Origin: Actinomycetota bacterium
GTDB taxonomy: Bacteria > Actinomycetota > Thermoleophilia > Gaiellales > Gaiellaceae
Length of the DNA: 8,167 bases
Assembly (NCBI GenBank): GCA_013697465.1
Contig: JACCWU010000248.1
Location: forward strand, 1 to 8,167
Reading direction: 5' to 3'
Shown: piece after piece, positions 6,388-8,167 of the stretch
Layout of the letters: each line of letters opens with the position of its first letter
Position numbering within the stretch: the stretch's first letter is position 1
The notes under the pieces: model-generated
What the model was told of the DNA's origin: nothing
Databases searched by the model: none
What the model saw: the letters and a program-made list of their open reading frames with translations, nothing else
Made by a program: the position numbers and the translations under genes

Positions 6388-6428
6388 GTGCCGCGATTCG
6401 CACTCGCGCGACTCGAGGCGCAGGAGCC

Positions 6429-7238
6429 TCAGGAGCTAAACGCAGCTCTCACCGAGTCGCCCGAGACACCGGCTTCGGCGTAGCGCGAGGTGCCGTAGGC
6501 CAGGAGCTCCCGCGCTCCCTCGAGCAGCACACCGTAGGCCGCTCCCGCTAGCAGGCTGCCGGTCGAGACCCGGCGCACGCCGACGCTCGCGAGCTCGGCA
6601 ACGGTCGGCCCGCCGGGAAGTGCGAGGATGTTTACCGGCGCTCCGACCGCCTCGACCACTTCCCTGATCTGGCCGAGGTCCCGGAGACCCGGCGCGTAGA
6701 CCGCGTCCGCGCCGGCCTCTCGGTAGGCGACCAGGCGCGCGATGGTGTCGTTCAGGTCGTCGACGCCTCGAATGTGGTTCTCGGCTCGGCCGGTGAGAAG
6801 CATCGGATCGGGCAGGCTATGCGCGGCTTCGGCGGCGATCGCCACCCTTTCGGCTGCAGCCTCGACGTCGTCGATCGTCTCGGTCTCCGGGTCGTAGTCC
6901 TCGATGGAGAAGCCAGCCGCGCCGGCACGCGCCAGAAGTCTCACGGTCTCGGCCACGCCGCCCGGATGATCCGGGTAGCAGCGCTCGCTGTCGACGTTGA
7001 GCGGCAGCGACGTCGCCGCTGCCAGGCTTGCGACGTGTTCGACGAGCTCGTCCCGCGTGACGCCCTGGTCGAGCTTGCCGAGCGACCACGCAAATCCCGC
7101 GCTCGTCGTTGCGAGCGCCTCGAAGCCCGAGGCCGCGAGCAGCCGCGCGGAGCCGGCGTCCCAGGGGTTGGGCATCACGAAGATCGTGTAGCGTGCGTGC
7201 AGCTCCCTGAAGCGAGCGCGGCGATCGTCGACGGGCAT
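6429..7238 (-). CDS. Isocitrate lyase / PEP mutase superfamily protein
   Basis: Predicted 269-aa TIM-barrel enzyme of the isocitrate lyase/phosphoenolpyruvate mutase superfamily, which makes or breaks C-C or P-C bonds of small 2-oxo or hydroxy acids with Mg2+. Visible motifs: MPNPWDAGSARLL at 22-34 (first strand), TTSAGFAWSLGKLDQ at 44-58, D83 in NVDSER (metal ligand), E113 in SIEDYD, R151 and E153 in GRAENH, and an ALPGG turn near 200. The catalytic KKCGH loop of true isocitrate and 2-methylisocitrate lyases is absent, so neither aceA nor prpB is supported; an oxaloacetate-decarboxylase- or phosphonopyruvate-hydrolase-like activity is possible. The ATG at 7238 is preferred over an in-frame GTG at 7244 because AGGAG sits 5 nt before it and overlaps the GTG. 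It is divergent from the LysR gene and may be its target. Confidence 0.86.
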   Translation of the reverse strand: MPVDDRRARFRELHARYTIFVMPNPWDAGSARLLAASGFEALATTSAGFAWSLGKLDQGVTRDELVEHVASLAAATSLPLNVDSERCYPDHPGGVAETVRLLARAGAAGFSIEDYDPETETIDDVEAAAERVAIAAEAAHSLPDPMLLTGRAENHIRGVDDLNDTIARLVAYREAGADAVYAPGLRDLGQIREVVEAVGAPVNILALPGGPTVAELASVGVRRVSTGSLLAGAAYGVLLEGARELLAYGTSRYAEAGVSGDSVRAAFSS

Positions 7239-7243
7239 TCCCA

Positions 7244-7251
7244 CTCCTCTC
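7244..7251 (-). promoter_or_regulatory. Ribosome binding site deciding the lyase start
   Basis: On the minus strand GAGAGGAG ends 5 nt before the ATG at 7238. This is ideal spacing for that ATG, while the upstream in-frame GTG at 7244 would overlap the site. It is one of few clear Shine-Dalgarno sequences in the window. Confidence 0.7.
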
Positions 7252-7272
7252 GTCTAAAGACGCCAATCATTG
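7251..7272. promoter_or_regulatory. Candidate LysR operator between divergent genes
   Basis: An AT-richer patch in otherwise GC-rich DNA holds two small inverted repeats: CGTCT-AA-AGACG at 7251-7262 and CAAT-C-ATTG at 7264-7272. It lies just upstream of the lyase ribosome binding site in the gap shared with the divergent LysR gene, where LysR proteins usually bind. The arms are short and the site is suggestive only; binding at 7251-7262 would overlap the edge of the lyase leader. Confidence 0.3.
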
Positions 7273-7349
7273 TGCGGCTCGAGACCTTCCGGCCGCGCGC
7301 TATCAGGCTCCCGTCGATTCGTCGTAACTGACATGTGAGGCAGAGAACG

Positions 7350-8102
7350 GTGGATCGGCCTCGATCTGAGACACCTCACCGCCCTGCGAGCGATCGCCGA
7401 CGAGGGTCGTTTAAGGGCGCCGCACGTGCGCTCGGATACACGCCGTCGGCGATCAGCCAGCAGATCGCGTCGCTCGAGCGGGTAGTGGGCGCCCAGGTCA
7501 TCGCGCGCGTGCACGGTCGACAGGCGCTCGGCGTGACCGACGCGGGCAGAATCCTCCTCCGCCACATGAGCGCGATCGAGGCGCGTCTGATCGCCGCCAA
7601 GTCCGAGATCGACGCTCTCGCCCAAGGCATCGTCGGTGAGCTACGCGTCGGCGCCTACGAGAGCGTGGGGGCTCGCCTGCTGCCAGAGCTGATCGGCCGG
7701 TTCCGCGAGGCGTATCCTGGCGTTCACGTCGAGGTCGACGAGGCGCTCTCGGACCTCTATCTCATGCGGTCGCTCGGGCGTGGCGTCCTCGATCTGGCCT
7801 TCACGCTGCTGCCGCTGCCTCCGGGCCCGTTCGAGGCGAGGACCGTCCTCCGAGATCCTTGGATCCTCGTCGTCCAGGCGGGCGCCGAGCATGCGAGGCT
7901 GACGGCGAGAGCTCCGCTCGGCCTGCAGGAGATCGGGCAGCTACCGCTCGTGTCCTTCCGACTGCCCCGAGCGATCGACGCCGTTCTGGACAGGTTTCGT
8001 GCCGCCGGAGTGGAGCCGAACATCCTCTTGCGATCCGACTACGTAGGAGTGTCCAAGACGCCCCGACGCATCGTAGGCCACTCGCGGAGGAGGATCGCAT
8101 GA
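7350..8102 (+). pseudogene. LysR-type transcriptional regulator, frame-disturbed at the N-terminus and truncated at the 3' end
   Basis: LysR-family regulator remnant. From 7407 the open frame gives SFKGAARALGYTPSAISQQ and VTDAGRILLRH, i.e. helices 2-3 and the wing of the HTH domain, then a partial effector domain (VGELRVGAYESVGARLLPELIGRF, then PLVSFRLPRAID). The expected first helix is also encoded, as IGLDLRHLTALRAIADEG at 7354-7407, but in another frame without its own start. One extra base after the GTG at 7350 and one missing base in the G run at 7404-7406 explain this; the open frame therefore reads Arg/Pro-rich residues there. GTG 7350 is the likeliest start (GAGG 9 nt upstream); GTG 7335 is in the same frame. 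Similarity ends near 8050, about 50-60 residues short of a normal LysR, and the stop overlaps the transposase ATG. Sequencing error could explain the shifts but not the truncation. Confidence 0.72.
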
Positions 8103-8167
8103 TCATCGTCGGGATCGACGCACACTCGCGCTCGCACGCGGCAGCCGCGATCGACGAACAGGGCAGG
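8051..8167 (+). mobile_element. Left end of an IS110-family insertion sequence, partial
   Basis: LysR similarity stops near 8050 and about 48 bp of unrelated sequence leads to a transposase start at 8099, so the element probably begins near 8045-8060. The exact edge cannot be fixed because the right end is outside the window and IS110 elements often lack terminal repeats and target duplications. The short left non-coding part would fit the IS1111 subgroup better than IS110 sensu stricto, whose bridge RNA lies in a longer left end; that is inference. Confidence 0.55.
8099..8167 (+). CDS. IS110-family transposase, N-terminal fragment cut by the window edge
   Basis: Only 23 codons are present, beginning IIVGIDAHSRSHAAAAID after the Met. 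This is the characteristic start of IS110-family DEDD transposases: a RuvC-like first beta strand ending in the first catalytic aspartate (D7) of GID, followed by the HxxxH-like segment and the second strand. A strong ribosome binding site, GGAGGAGG at 8086-8093, lies 5 nt before the ATG. The start overlaps the stop of the truncated LysR frame as ATGA. Because only the N-terminus is visible, other RuvC-fold proteins cannot be excluded, but position and context favour a transposase. The rest of the gene and the right end with any guide RNA lie beyond the window. Confidence 0.7.
   Translation, partial: MIIVGIDAHSRSHAAAAIDEQGR

Noticed and set aside
6327..6551. 74-codon plus-strand frame after the 6308 promoter
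   Set aside because: It passes through the terminator hairpin, is Arg-rich without motifs, and runs antisense to the lyase gene's 3' end.
1..8167. CRISPR array, rRNA, complete tRNA or tandem repeats
   Set aside because: No regularly spaced repeats, tRNA folds or rRNA-like stretches were seen on either strand.

Overview
The window is GC-rich, densely packed DNA with short spacers, GTG as well as ATG starts and several stop/start overlaps. The protein families (receiver-like/thioredoxin-reductase-like fusion, Cys4 plus class III cyclase, HTH_42 winged-helix protein, PAS protein next to an MBL hydrolase) point to an actinobacterium, perhaps Thermoleophilia (Gaiellales/Solirubrobacterales). That placement rests on family resemblance and composition only.

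Layout. (1) 2-2355, plus strand: a 5'-truncated FAD/NAD(P)H oxidoreductase and a class III nucleotide cyclase overlap by ATGA and look translationally coupled. (2) 2362-3186, minus strand: a RibD C-terminal/dihydrofolate-reductase-like protein converges on the cyclase with a 6-bp gap. (3) 3257-6292, plus strand: a degenerate MBL-like protein overlaps by one base with an AlkZ-like winged-helix protein. After 38 bp come a small PAS protein and an intact MBL-fold hydrolase, again overlapping by one base. (4) 6293-6428: a gene-free gap with a consensus-like promoter followed at once by a strong plus-strand intrinsic terminator. (5) 6429-7238, minus strand: an isocitrate lyase/PEP mutase superfamily enzyme. 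It diverges from (6) a LysR-type regulator at about 7350-8050 that appears broken in two ways: helix 1 of its DNA-binding domain is in another frame, and its effector domain is cut off where (7) an IS110-family transposase starts at 8099 and runs off the window.

How the genes may work together. The oxidoreductase/cyclase pair suggests a redox- or signal-linked cyclic nucleotide output. The PAS/MBL pair suggests a sensor coupled to a hydrolase. The LysR/lyase pair is a classic divergent regulator-target layout whose regulator has probably been lost. The most distinctive observations are the double lesion in the LysR gene, the very short promoter-terminator unit at 6308-6387, and the cysteine-less reductase coupled to the cyclase. 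I did not find a clearly new multi-gene system.
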